Below are positions 7,154-16,515 of a stretch of DNA of 64,000 bases, in pieces. The stretch's first letter is position 1. Each line of letters starts with the position of its first letter. Location of the stretch: positions 1 to 64,000 of the forward strand of contig JACKDF010000004.1 of assembly GCA_020633655.1 (NCBI GenBank), in the 5' to 3' direction. Made by a program: the position numbers and the translations under genes. This stretch comes from Deferribacteres bacterium. Its GTDB lineage: Bacteria; Zhuqueibacterota; Zhuqueibacteria; Zhuqueibacterales; Geothermadaptataceae. Under the pieces are notes generated by a model. The model had not been told where the DNA came from, searched no databases, and worked only from the letters and a program-made list of their open reading frames with translations.

Positions 7154-9037
7154 CTATTGATTGATCTCTTCCAATTCTTCCCACCGCTGATATTTTTTTG
7201 AAAGCTCTTCCTCTAATTCCTGTAATCGATTTTTCATTCCGGCTACTGCTTCACCATTCTCCTTATAAAACTCTGGATCACCCAATTGTGTGAAAATCGT
7301 GGATTGTTCACTTTCCAGATTTTCGATCTCCAGCGGTAGTTTTTCCAGTTCCTGCTTTTCTTTGAAAGAGAGTTTACGTTCACGTTCTTTTGCTGGCTTT
7401 CGATTGTCCTTTTTTGTTTTGGCAATCGAGGGAGGGAGATTAACCTGGCGTTGTCGTAAATAATCATCGTACCCACCGATAAATTCTTTGGCCATACCTT
7501 TTCCGGTAAAAGCAATAGTACTGGTGACGACATTGTTGAGAAAGGCCCGGTCGTGGCTCACCAGCAAAATTGTGCCTGAAAATTCAACGAGAAGATTCTC
7601 CAGTAATTCCAGCGTTTCGGCATCGAGGTCGTTTGTCGGTTCATCCAATACAAGGACATTGGCCGCACGGGTAAACAATTTCGCCAGTAATACACGGTTT
7701 CGCTCACCGCCGGATAACACTTTTACGGGTACGCGGCAGCGTTCCGGACTGAAGAGAAAATCCTGTAAGTAGCTGATGATATGACGCTTGGTTCCATTGA
7801 TTTCTAAGGTGTCGCGACCTTCACTGACATTTTCGATGACGGATTGTTCGTCGTTTAACTGATCTCGCAATTGATCGAAATAGGCAACCTGTAAGCGAAC
7901 TCCGTATTTGATTGTGCCGGATTGCGGTGATAAATCGCCCAATAAAGCTTTCATAAGCGTCGATTTGCCAACACCATTAGGTCCGATGATACCAATTTTA
8001 TCCCCTCGGATGATTGTCGTGGAAAAATCACTGAAGATGGGATTTTGCGCATAAGCAAATGAAATGTCGTCGGCTTGCAGAACCAGGTGTCCGGAGCGGT
8101 CGGCTTCGTGTAATTGCATCTTTGCAGCGCCATCGCGTTGCAGTCGGTTCCGTCTTTGTTCGCGCATTTTTTGTAATTCCCGGACTCGACCCTCATTGCG
8201 TGTGCGCCTCGCTTTGATGCCTTTGCGAATCCAGATTTCCTCCTGCGCCAGCTTCTTGTCGAAACGTTGGTTTTCTTCGGTTTCCGCCTGCAAGAGCGCT
8301 TCTTTTCGTTTCAGATAAATTGGATAATCGCAATCCCAATTGTGTAAGGTCAGCAAATCCAATTCAATAATTCGAGTTGCTAACTTTTGCAAAAAAACAC
8401 GATCGTGCGTGACAAATACCAAAGTACCGCTATATCGTAAAAGGAAATCTTCCAGCCAATCGATGGCTTCAATATCCAGGTGGTTCGTCGGTTCATCGAG
8501 GAGCAGAATATCGGGTTGTTGGACTAATCCTTTGGCGAGCAGGGTGCGCCTCTTTAATCCGGCGGACAGATTGTTGAATCGTATATCCGCATCAAGATTC
8601 ATATGAGAGAGCACCGTTTCCACTTTCTGATGCACTTGCCAGCCATCAATATGTTCCAATTCTTCCTGCAGACGGCTGAGTTTATTCAGGTCTTTTTCAG
8701 TGTAATGGTTTGCCAGGTGCAGGCTTGTGTCGTGGTACTGGTGCAGCAATTCACTGATTTTCCCCAATCCATCAGCGACGATGTCAAACACAGTTCCATC
8801 GATTTGCTCGGGAACGTCTTGCGGCAGGTACGAAATGCGCAAATCCTGCTGCCGGCTGATAGTCCCATCGCTTTGCACTTCTTCACCGTGCATCAATCGC
8901 AAGAGTGTCGATTTACCGGTACCGTTTCGCCCCACGAGGCTAATGCGTTCTCCGTGCTGAATTTGCAGGTTAACATTTTCAAAAAGCAATCTGCCGCCAT
9001 AGGCAAATTTTATATCTTGTAAACTGATTAGGGCCAT
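7154..9037 (-). CDS. uup: ABC-F family ATPase, Uup-like
   Basis: The 627-residue cytoplasmic protein has two ABC ATPase domains and no membrane segments. Domain 1 has GRNGTGKST, LSAGLKRR and LLLDEPTNHLD; domain 2 has GPNGVGKST, LSGGERNR and LVLDEPTNDLD. The charged linker between them (about 240-310) and a C-terminal coiled coil of about 90 residues rich in Glu/Lys match Uup rather than the shorter EttA group. ABC-F proteins act on ribosomes; Uup also binds branched DNA and affects transposon excision in E. coli. It is oriented with, but 172 bases from, the glycosyltransferase gene upstream and is probably transcribed on its own. Confidence 0.9.
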   Translation of the reverse strand: MALISLQDIKFAYGGRLLFENVNLQIQHGERISLVGRNGTGKSTLLRLMHGEEVQSDGTISRQQDLRISYLPQDVPEQIDGTVFDIVADGLGKISELLHQYHDTSLHLANHYTEKDLNKLSRLQEELEHIDGWQVHQKVETVLSHMNLDADIRFNNLSAGLKRRTLLAKGLVQQPDILLLDEPTNHLDIEAIDWLEDFLLRYSGTLVFVTHDRVFLQKLATRIIELDLLTLHNWDCDYPIYLKRKEALLQAETEENQRFDKKLAQEEIWIRKGIKARRTRNEGRVRELQKMREQRRNRLQRDGAAKMQLHEADRSGHLVLQADDISFAYAQNPIFSDFSTTIIRGDKIGIIGPNGVGKSTLMKALLGDLSPQSGTIKYGVRLQVAYFDQLRDQLNDEQSVIENVSEGRDTLEINGTKRHIISYLQDFLFSPERCRVPVKVLSGGERNRVLLAKLFTRAANVLVLDEPTNDLDAETLELLENLLVEFSGTILLVSHDRAFLNNVVTSTIAFTGKGMAKEFIGGYDDYLRQRQVNLPPSIAKTKKDNRKPAKERERKLSFKEKQELEKLPLEIENLESEQSTIFTQLGDPEFYKENGEAVAGMKNRLQELEEELSKKYQRWEELEEINQ

Positions 9038-9209
9038 TTATTATTGTTTCATGTTGAAAGTTTCATGTTGAACGAACAAAGCTTGCTCTTTCTTTGTGGG
9101 TGTTCCCGGTCACCGGATATCGCTTCAAAGAATTGTTTCCTTAAGTTCGAAACTGCACTAGTATTTCTTTATCCTTGTCACTTTTAACTTGCAAACCTGG
9201 CACTTAATT

Positions 9210-10202
9210 TCACGCTAAAAACCAAAACTGCTCTCCTTCGAAAAAATTCCGGGCGAGCAGATAATTGCGAATTTTCGGTCGTGCGCCTTTGGTACCGACG
9301 CAACAGAGTATGAGTTCGGTTGTGTTTGGGATCGCATCCGGCGCGATGATCGGCCGATTGAGATAGGTGTGCCCGATTTTTTTCGGATTGATATCGATGA
9401 ATGCCTCTGGCAACCAACCTTGTTGCGACAAAGATCGCGCGTGCAGTTTGCCATCGCGACCAACGCCCCAAAATAGAAATTTGCCTTTCTTCTCCAACAA
9501 TAATTTTACCACATACTGAAGTTTCAATTCACGGTAAGCTTCTGCTCGATAGGTCGAGTGTTGTCTGGAAAGTTTGTTGGCATGTTCTCGCCAGCGGAAA
9601 AGAATTTCGGGAACACTGTCGAATTTTCCACCGGCAGCATAAAGCCGCAAAAGCAAATCATAGTCTTCCGGAAAATCACCTTTTCTGTAACCACCGATTG
9701 CTTTTACACGATTCGTCCTAAGCATAAGAGTTGGATGCAGCAATGGCATTTCAACAAATATATTTTTGCGAATGTCTTCTGGAGTGTGCAGGCTGTTGAG
9801 CCAGTCGATGTAATACCGCATGCCCGCCGCAACATTTTCTTTTGGAAAAATTTCCACGCTGCAACCGACAGTTGCGAATTGTGTATCTGTTTTGAGCAGT
9901 TTCACTTGTTTTTCAAAACGCCGGGGTAATGAAATATCATCCGCATCCATACGGGCGATGAATTCGCCCCTGGCTAGTGATAAGCCGTGGTTGAGAGCTG
10001 CAACAATACCGGCATGTTCCTGTCGTAGAATTTTGATACGTGGATCACGAGACGAGCGCAGAATTTCAGGTGTACCATCATTCGAGCCGTCATCAACGAT
10101 GATCAATTCAAAATCGGTGAATGTTTGGGTGAGGATACTATTGACTGCGGATTCGATGGTAGCAGCAGCATTAAAAACAGGCAGGAGAGTTGAGATTTTC
10201 AT
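9210..10202 (-). CDS. Family 2 glycosyltransferase with C-terminal nucleotide-binding-like domain
   Basis: Residues 1-220 form a GT-A domain: LLPVFNAAATIESAVNSIL, IIVDDGSNDGT and the metal-binding MDADDISLPRRFE. Such enzymes transfer a sugar from a nucleotide donor to a growing glycan at the inner face of the membrane. The last about 95 residues start FLFWGVGRDGK and resemble a small Rossmann-type module seen behind some glycosyltransferases; its role is unknown. No membrane span is evident. It is not embedded in an obvious polysaccharide cluster, although the MBOAT pair and manA lie within 9 kb. Donor and acceptor cannot be predicted. Confidence 0.87.
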   Translation of the reverse strand: MKISTLLPVFNAAATIESAVNSILTQTFTDFELIIVDDGSNDGTPEILRSSRDPRIKILRQEHAGIVAALNHGLSLARGEFIARMDADDISLPRRFEKQVKLLKTDTQFATVGCSVEIFPKENVAAGMRYYIDWLNSLHTPEDIRKNIFVEMPLLHPTLMLRTNRVKAIGGYRKGDFPEDYDLLLRLYAAGGKFDSVPEILFRWREHANKLSRQHSTYRAEAYRELKLQYVVKLLLEKKGKFLFWGVGRDGKLHARSLSQQGWLPEAFIDINPKKIGHTYLNRPIIAPDAIPNTTELILCCVGTKGARPKIRNYLLARNFFEGEQFWFLA

Positions 10203-10693
10203 TTAGTCAAAAAAAGATGAATACAGTTAAAGTTGCAGCAATGACTACGAAAGGATTTATTACGATATCGCTTTTCCACCAGAGTAAAGATTCCTGCATT
10301 TATAAACTTCCACACAAGTCATTCCGTTTTTTGCGCTTCTCAGCAAAATAACGGAATCCCAAAGTGACTACCGCGCAGCTTGGTTCGTTTTTCCAATTCC
10401 AAACACCTGAGACGATTCTATGGGATACCGGTATCGCAAAAAGCGCGAACCGGTATGACACTATATATTAACGTGAGTTCGTAAGAAAATTAGTGGTGAA
10501 ATCTGTTTGATCAATGGTTCTCCCGTGCTTTGTTATTCTGAAAGAATCTTTTTTGCGATATAGATTAACCTCAAAGCCGTCTCAGTATTTTGTATTTGTC
10601 GTATTTCCTAAAGGTCCCTTAATGGGATGACAGGCTTGGATGAACAATAAATCTTATGTCGATTCACGTTATAATAAATCCCACTATACTTGG
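10203..10693. repeat. Intergenic region with palindromic repeats
   Basis: No gene is seen in these 491 bases. Bases 10321-10357 form a long hairpin (ATTCCGTTTTTTGC with GCAAAATAACGGAAT), and 10425-10456 form another with ATACCGGT/ACCGGTAT arms around a GC-rich loop. Both look like REP-type elements. The region lies upstream of the glycosyltransferase and downstream of the sulfatase, both on the minus strand. Confidence 0.6.
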
Positions 10694-12304
10694 TTATTTC
10701 TTCTTCATTCGCGCCAGATCATCCTCCAGCATTTTTTGTGTCAACTCATCGGAATCTTTGTACTGGATGCGCAATTCCTCTAATTTTTTATGCAGGTTTT
10801 TTTTGATTGCAGCGTATTCCGGTTCGTTATAGACATTCTTCAATTCCTGCGGATCCTTCTCAAGATCATACAATTCCCACTCGTCGATATCGTAATAAAA
10901 ATGGATGAGCTTGTAGCGGTCGGTGCGCACACCGTAGTGGCGTTTCACCATGTGGATCGACGGGAATTCGTAGTAGTGGTAGTAGAGCGCCTCACGCCAA
11001 CCCTCGTTTTTGCCTTTGAAAAGTGGCACCATGCTTTTCCCCTGCATATCCGCGGGTGCTTCGATTCCAGCAGCAGCGAGAATTGTTGGCGCGAAATCGA
11101 TATTTTGTACCAGATCGGTATTGGCCTGCCCCGGCTTAATTTTCTCCGGCCAGCGCATGATGAGCGGTGTACGGAAGGATTCTTCGTACATGAAACGCTT
11201 GTCAAACCAGCCGTGTTCGCCGAGATAAAACCCCTGATCGGAGGTGTAAATAATCAACGTGTTTTCCGCCAGACCGTTTTTCTCCAGATAATCCATCAAC
11301 CGTCCCACATTACTGTCAACGCTGTTGATGACGCCGAGATAATCCTGCATGTAGCGCTGGTATTTCCAGTGTGTCAGGCTGTCGCCGGTGAGGTGTTTGG
11401 CGTCAAAATCTGCGTTTATCGGGCCGTAAACCGTATCCCATTTTTGCTTTTCATCCGGTGTTAGACTGGCGTATTGTTTTAAATGCACCGGCTCATACCA
11501 TGTCATAAATTCGTGGTAATCGTGTTTGTTGACGATGTCCGGGTGAATTTTGTTGTCGCTGCTCAAGCCCATGTGCTCGGCGATGCGCATTTCCGCTTCG
11601 TGGGCTGCGGCGCCGCGCCCGGTATAATCGTCGAAAAGTGTTGGCGGCTCGGGGATGGGTTTGTCCTTATACGCTTCGAGATTTTCCATGGACGGCCACC
11701 ATTCCCGGTGCGGTGCTTTGTGGTGGTACATGAGCAAAAACGGCTTCGATTTGTCGCGCAGGGAGTCGAGAAAACCGATGGCGAAATCGGTGATCAGGTC
11801 GGTGACATATCCCTGTTCGGTGACGATGCCCTGCGGTGTGCGGAATTTCGGCTGGTAGTAATCCCCCTGATCGGGCAGCACTTTCCAGTAATCGAAACCT
11901 GTGGGTTCGGTTTTGAGATGCCATTTGCCGACAACCGCCGTCTGGTAGCCATGCTCTTGCAAAATTTTCGGCAAGGTCTGCTGGCTGCCGTCAAAAACAT
12001 CGCGATTGTCTTTAACGCTGTTGAGGTGACTAAATTTGCCGGTGATGGCCACCGCACGGCTGGGTGCACAAATGGAATTGCTGACAAACGCCCGGTCGTA
12101 ACGCATGCCCTGTTCTGCCAGCCGGTCGATGTTCGGCGTCTGGTTCAACACCGAACCGTAGGCGCCAATGGCCTGGTAGGCGTGGTCGTCACTCATGATG
12201 AAAATGATGTTGGGTTTTGGGGTAATAGTTTGGTTGGAATTTTTCACACATGACATAAAGACTATATTTAAAGCTAGTATGAAATAAATGATTTTCGATT
12301 GCAT
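10694..12304 (-). CDS. Secreted lipoprotein sulfatase (family S1)
   Basis: A signal peptide with lipobox VFMSC (cysteine near residue 19) implies a lipid-anchored periplasmic or surface enzyme. The S1 sulfatase signature ICAPSRA starts at Cys79, the residue that is oxidised to formylglycine, and metal ligands are visible in IIFIMSDDHAYQ and YTSDQGFYLGEHGWFDKR. The 536-residue length and the WELYDLEKDPQELKN tail match arylsulfatase A/N-acetylglucosamine-6-sulfatase-like members that remove sulfate from polysaccharides. AGGAA precedes the ATG at a good distance. The needed formylglycine-generating enzyme or anaerobic maturase is not in this window. Likely substrates are sulfated marine or host glycans; the exact one cannot be told. 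Confidence 0.9.
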   Translation of the reverse strand: MQSKIIYFILALNIVFMSCVKNSNQTITPKPNIIFIMSDDHAYQAIGAYGSVLNQTPNIDRLAEQGMRYDRAFVSNSICAPSRAVAITGKFSHLNSVKDNRDVFDGSQQTLPKILQEHGYQTAVVGKWHLKTEPTGFDYWKVLPDQGDYYQPKFRTPQGIVTEQGYVTDLITDFAIGFLDSLRDKSKPFLLMYHHKAPHREWWPSMENLEAYKDKPIPEPPTLFDDYTGRGAAAHEAEMRIAEHMGLSSDNKIHPDIVNKHDYHEFMTWYEPVHLKQYASLTPDEKQKWDTVYGPINADFDAKHLTGDSLTHWKYQRYMQDYLGVINSVDSNVGRLMDYLEKNGLAENTLIIYTSDQGFYLGEHGWFDKRFMYEESFRTPLIMRWPEKIKPGQANTDLVQNIDFAPTILAAAGIEAPADMQGKSMVPLFKGKNEGWREALYYHYYEFPSIHMVKRHYGVRTDRYKLIHFYYDIDEWELYDLEKDPQELKNVYNEPEYAAIKKNLHKKLEELRIQYKDSDELTQKMLEDDLARMKKK

Positions 12305-12643
12305 TTGTATTCCTGTAATAAAGTTATTGGAAAATTTGAAATAATTAATTCCCTAATAAATTAAGGATTTATAATCTGACCGGAATTCATAAAATATGAT
12401 TTTAAATATTTGAATACGTAAATGAATTATTTTCTTAAGGATTATCTCTGTGATTTACGGTATTGTGAAATTTACTTGATTTTAAGAAAATTTATCCTTT
12501 AAAGAAAACAATATCAAGAATCAAATCTCCTTTATCTCTGTTTTCTGTTTAAAAGAATATTCCGCCTTGGTTTCTAAGAAATTGTGTCATTACCCATTGA
12601 TTAAATATATTTTTAAGTTTTTAGCTATTGCGGAGAATGAACG
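12305..12643. other. AT-rich intergenic leader of the KaiC-like gene
   Basis: The 339 bases between the divergent sulfatase and KaiC-like genes are visibly richer in A/T than intergenic DNA elsewhere in the window. I see no gene, no repeat copy and no confident promoter. The compositional shift starts here and ends at about 16.5 kb, so it probably belongs to the same acquired block as the following gene. Confidence 0.5.
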
Positions 12644-15600
12644 ATGAAAAATTCCTTTGGTTCAAATTCAGAGCTTTCCAATAACATAAATATTAAAACA
12701 GAAATACCCGTTCTCGACAAACTACTTGGTTTTAGCGAGGTAAAGTCAAACAATTCGTCTCTGGAAAGAAGCGGGATAATGATTCTCCGAGGAGAGCCTG
12801 GTTCGGGAAAAACAACTTTGGGATTACAGATATTATCAAATAATATTTTAAAACTTCAATTCCTAAGTCCAGATCAAAAAAAGAACGCTCCGCGCTTTTA
12901 TTTTATTTCTCTCGAAGGGGATCCTTATGATATTGTGCAATACTCAAAATCATGTTTTTCTTTTTTCGAAAATGATACAATTTTGAAACCAGAGTCATTG
13001 ATTAGCCTGTTAAGTGAGAATAGAAAATCTTTTTTAACATGCATCGGTGTCAAAGAAATTAGTGAATTTTTACACAAAATAGCCCCAAATCAGCGTTTGA
13101 AATATAAAATGCTTGATGATCTTTTAAAAGATTTACGCACTCTGCCAATTCCGGGAATTAAAATGATAACCTTCCTTGCGAGCTTGGTTTCGTCGATTGG
13201 GGAACGTAGATCGAATAACGATTTTAAAGTTGAAGAAAAAATAAAAATGCAGAACTTTTCAACTGACAAATCATCCCAATCTGTCCCTTTTATTTTCATA
13301 GATTCTCTTAATGTTTTTGTCCAATTACTAAAAAAAGAAGGATTTGGTAAAGATATTCCTGAACGATTATTTTTAAGTATTATTTGCGATACACTGCGAA
13401 ATATATTCAATGATTCAATATTAATTCTTTCAAGTGAATATCACTATTCAGACTCAAAATGGCAAAGTACTGCATCGGAAAGTTTTTATAGCGATATTGA
13501 GGTTGCGCTTTTTTCTGAGCCAATTGTTGCTTCGCCTAATTATCTGCCAAAGTTTGAAAGTCCTGTTGGTAACAATATCCTTTCACTTGCTACGGAACAA
13601 CTTACCAGTATTCAAAGCCAATCTTTTTGCAGGGTTTTAAAATCACGAAAGACGCCCAATCAAACACGCAGATGTGCTTATGATATTGAAATGGGAAAGG
13701 GAGTTGTGTTTTTTGAAACATATCCTGGAGATGGACAAGCCGTTCTGTTTGCTGAGAATGCAAAGCAAGAACAAATATGGAATGAATTTTTCAAGCAGGA
13801 TCTGCCACTCCTCTATCCAGCGTTGAGAACGGACAATTTTGACCGGAGAAGCTTGCAGCGGACGTCTGCAGCTCAAAGACGCTTTCGATACGTGCCACAA
13901 CGGATTGACATGTACTTGACAAGTTTTGACAACTACTGGTTAAATTGGTATTCGGAATTATGTCTTAAATCAAATGTGACATCTTCTTTTAAGCAAGTCC
14001 TTGGTGATATCAATTTTCCAGCAATTGAAAATATTGATTATCTGATAAATCAAATTTGTGCCATACTCTCAAAGCGGCAAGAATTCACTAGCTTACAACA
14101 GAAAATATATAACCATGAAATTAGTGTGGAAATTTTAAAAAACTTTTTTGATTCCATATTGAAAAATAAAAAGTTAAACGTTCCCATACTGTTAAAGGAA
14201 AAAATTAAAAATATGGAAAAAAGGAATTGGGGGAGAATCCTTCGAAAAGATGAATTTAATGTATTTATGAGCGAGCTATATGATATTTTGCTCAAACAAA
14301 AATTTATAAAAAATTCGAATAGTGATTTAGAGGAACATCCACAATGTCTTCAATGTCTCTGGAATCGTAGTCTTGCATTACAACTGCATAAATCGCTTGA
14401 CAATAAGTTTTTATCAACGACATACATGGACGACTTTTTCATCAATTTTCCTTCAGGAAGCAATATTGCTAATTATTTGACTGAAATTGCAGATGCAATT
14501 GAAAATGATCTACCTATTCAACACGTTGTGCATCATACGTTAATTAATATTATGAAATGCAGAACAGCGGTGTGCCCGCTTGATATCCAAATGCACGACA
14601 ATAACAAAGTAAGTTATGTTGAATTCCTTGAATTAAAGGAATCCCCGTGTATGTGGAAACAGGATATAAAAGATCATTTGCACCGATTTTTCGCATCATG
14701 GTTTTATCGCGAATCATCTCATGGAAATTGTAAGGAATCGGAGTACCAAGATATTATAACTGATGTACTGGCCCATGTTAGATTAAATGATGAACAAGAA
14801 GATCAAAGTTATATTCAACGCTTTTCAGATGTTTCTGAACGTGCAAAAATTGAAATTTTGTTGTCATTTTTAAGAAGTTCAGAAGCAGAAGAACTAGGCG
14901 ATTTCATAATTAATGAAATCAACGAAAAAATTTTTGTGTTAATGTCAGATGAAGTAGTTACAGTTTGTAACAATCTTGCCAAAGATACCAGTTTGAAAAG
15001 TTTGCCAAAGGAATTTCATTTTGATGACTGGATAGGTTTATGTGCAAGAACAATTTATGATGCTGTCTATGGTAAAGTAAATTATGAGTTAGTAACACCT
15101 CTTCCAAATACAAATTTACGCCTTTTTGGAGAGAGACGGGCGAACATAATACCAGAGTTGGAAGAACATCGACTCGATTCGAGTCGTCCAGTTCATCGGC
15201 CAAATCTTTTATTTGCCCTTAAAGATCGATCTTATTATAGCTCTATACCTTATGATGCTAATATTAGTTTTCTTGTGTTTAGGAAGGATTTGTTGAATCC
15301 TTTTTTCGAAGAAATGTCGGATGTGAAAAATGTCCACAGGAAAAAGGAGTATATCGATACGATCGTCAATATTATTCAGTCTCAGGAGAAAGCGTTTGAG
15401 AACATTCTTTTTCCTAAGGCATATAGGTCACAATTTGATCACAATGCCATTGAAATGAAAGTGACGGAACTCGTTGAAGCAAATATTAAAAATAAAAAAC
15501 CACCGAAAACTTGGGAAGAAATAATTGCATACTATCTCATTAAAAAAGAAGAGAGTGAAAGTAAATTCCACTTCCTGATTGAAACACAAACTTCAGATAC

Positions 15601-16486
15601 AATACTCTCAACTATGCTCGAGTTTATATGGAGCTGTGGAGCTAATTTACGCGTTTCTGCTGACTATAAAATCGAAGCTAAAGAAACTAATATTTTTGGC
15701 ATTTACCGTGCATTCTATCTTTTAAGCCTCATGTTTCAATATGAAATTATTCCTGTAAATTCCTCAGTGGATGCGATGGAATTCTCAAGTTCCTATTCTT
15801 ATCCAAAAGAAGGTGGAAATAAAGGGAAATTGAATTGGATCTTTGCGCGACATTGGTATTCAACTTTTACAGAAATTCTTTCTTCCACAAAAACATTAGC
15901 TGGAAATTCTCTTGATGCCGGATCTAAATTTTTATGGCAACATGATGGTGTAATATTAGATATTATGCCGATCCCTGTTAGTTTTTCAAATTATTTAAAA
16001 TATGGTGATGATGTTTGGCACATATCCTGTTGGGGAGATTGGCATCTAGCAATATTGCATGGAACTGAAAATCTTGAGTTGGGTTGTGATTTAATAAATA
16101 ATATTATGAGTAGTGATCGAGTTTGTGAACGTGCTTCGGCAAATGCTGCAGTTCCAACTTTAGATTTATTTTACGATCAGTATGGTGATACATGCTGTTT
16201 CAATCATCCGGAAAGAAAAGATATAAAACTACCTGAGACGACCTATAATCAACTACGAACCGACTATTTCAAACACGCAAAATCACGATCACAAATATAT
16301 GATTATCACCATTGTATGCGAGAATTTCACGCAGTACTAGAGTTTATCCACTTTGCCGAACGATTTCCAAAGCCCAATAAAGATACTACCCTTGACCCAA
16401 ATTTCCAGAAAGAGCTGTTTGCAAAACTAAATACAGCATTGGATAATATTGAAGGATTTGGAAATCGTCATTTTCTTCAAACTTGA
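12644..16486 (+). CDS. Giant KaiC/RAD55-like ATPase with solute-binding-protein-like C-terminal region
   Basis: The 1280-residue protein has no signal peptide and should be cytoplasmic. Residues 20-365 look like a KaiC/RAD55 RecA-type ATPase: Walker A GEPGSGKTT (50-58), FYFISLEGDP (85-94), Walker B FIFIDSLNVF (216-225) and a late SRKTPNQTRR...YDIE block (334-349). Residues 366-860 are unrecognised; they include a CLQC pair (568-571). Residues 863-1177 show, in order, blocks resembling family 1 extracellular solute-binding proteins: YYSSIPYD...FRKDLL, PPKTWEEI (953-960), EFIWSCGANL, IMPIPVSF, and WGDWHLAILHGTENLEL followed by VPTLDLFYD. This second assignment is my inference. GGAG lies 8 bases before the ATG. 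Base composition is much more AT-rich than neighbours, suggesting transfer. Function unknown. Confidence 0.7.
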   Translation: MKNSFGSNSELSNNINIKTEIPVLDKLLGFSEVKSNNSSLERSGIMILRGEPGSGKTTLGLQILSNNILKLQFLSPDQKKNAPRFYFISLEGDPYDIVQYSKSCFSFFENDTILKPESLISLLSENRKSFLTCIGVKEISEFLHKIAPNQRLKYKMLDDLLKDLRTLPIPGIKMITFLASLVSSIGERRSNNDFKVEEKIKMQNFSTDKSSQSVPFIFIDSLNVFVQLLKKEGFGKDIPERLFLSIICDTLRNIFNDSILILSSEYHYSDSKWQSTASESFYSDIEVALFSEPIVASPNYLPKFESPVGNNILSLATEQLTSIQSQSFCRVLKSRKTPNQTRRCAYDIEMGKGVVFFETYPGDGQAVLFAENAKQEQIWNEFFKQDLPLLYPALRTDNFDRRSLQRTSAAQRRFRYVPQRIDMYLTSFDNYWLNWYSELCLKSNVTSSFKQVLGDINFPAIENIDYLINQICAILSKRQEFTSLQQKIYNHEISVEILKNFFDSILKNKKLNVPILLKEKIKNMEKRNWGRILRKDEFNVFMSELYDILLKQKFIKNSNSDLEEHPQCLQCLWNRSLALQLHKSLDNKFLSTTYMDDFFINFPSGSNIANYLTEIADAIENDLPIQHVVHHTLINIMKCRTAVCPLDIQMHDNNKVSYVEFLELKESPCMWKQDIKDHLHRFFASWFYRESSHGNCKESEYQDIITDVLAHVRLNDEQEDQSYIQRFSDVSERAKIEILLSFLRSSEAEELGDFIINEINEKIFVLMSDEVVTVCNNLAKDTSLKSLPKEFHFDDWIGLCARTIYDAVYGKVNYELVTPLPNTNLRLFGERRANIIPELEEHRLDSSRPVHRPNLLFALKDRSYYSSIPYDANISFLVFRKDLLNPFFEEMSDVKNVHRKKEYIDTIVNIIQSQEKAFENILFPKAYRSQFDHNAIEMKVTELVEANIKNKKPPKTWEEIIAYYLIKKEESESKFHFLIETQTSDTILSTMLEFIWSCGANLRVSADYKIEAKETNIFGIYRAFYLLSLMFQYEIIPVNSSVDAMEFSSSYSYPKEGGNKGKLNWIFARHWYSTFTEILSSTKTLAGNSLDAGSKFLWQHDGVILDIMPIPVSFSNYLKYGDDVWHISCWGDWHLAILHGTENLELGCDLINNIMSSDRVCERASANAAVPTLDLFYDQYGDTCCFNHPERKDIKLPETTYNQLRTDYFKHAKSRSQIYDYHHCMREFHAVLEFIHFAERFPKPNKDTTLDPNFQKELFAKLNTALDNIEGFGNRHFLQT

Positions 16487-16515
16487 TGAAAAATTCAGTG
16501 AAAAATTAGTGCATA

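Noticed and set aside
10790..12253. Long plus-strand open frames opposite the sulfatase (10790-11464 and 11483-12253)
   Set aside because: They run antisense to a well-supported sulfatase gene and have no recognisable protein pattern.
14570..14660. Possible PD-(D/E)xK nuclease motif (LDIQM...ELKE) in the middle of the KaiC-like protein
   Set aside because: Spacing and surrounding strands do not convincingly fit; the match could be chance.
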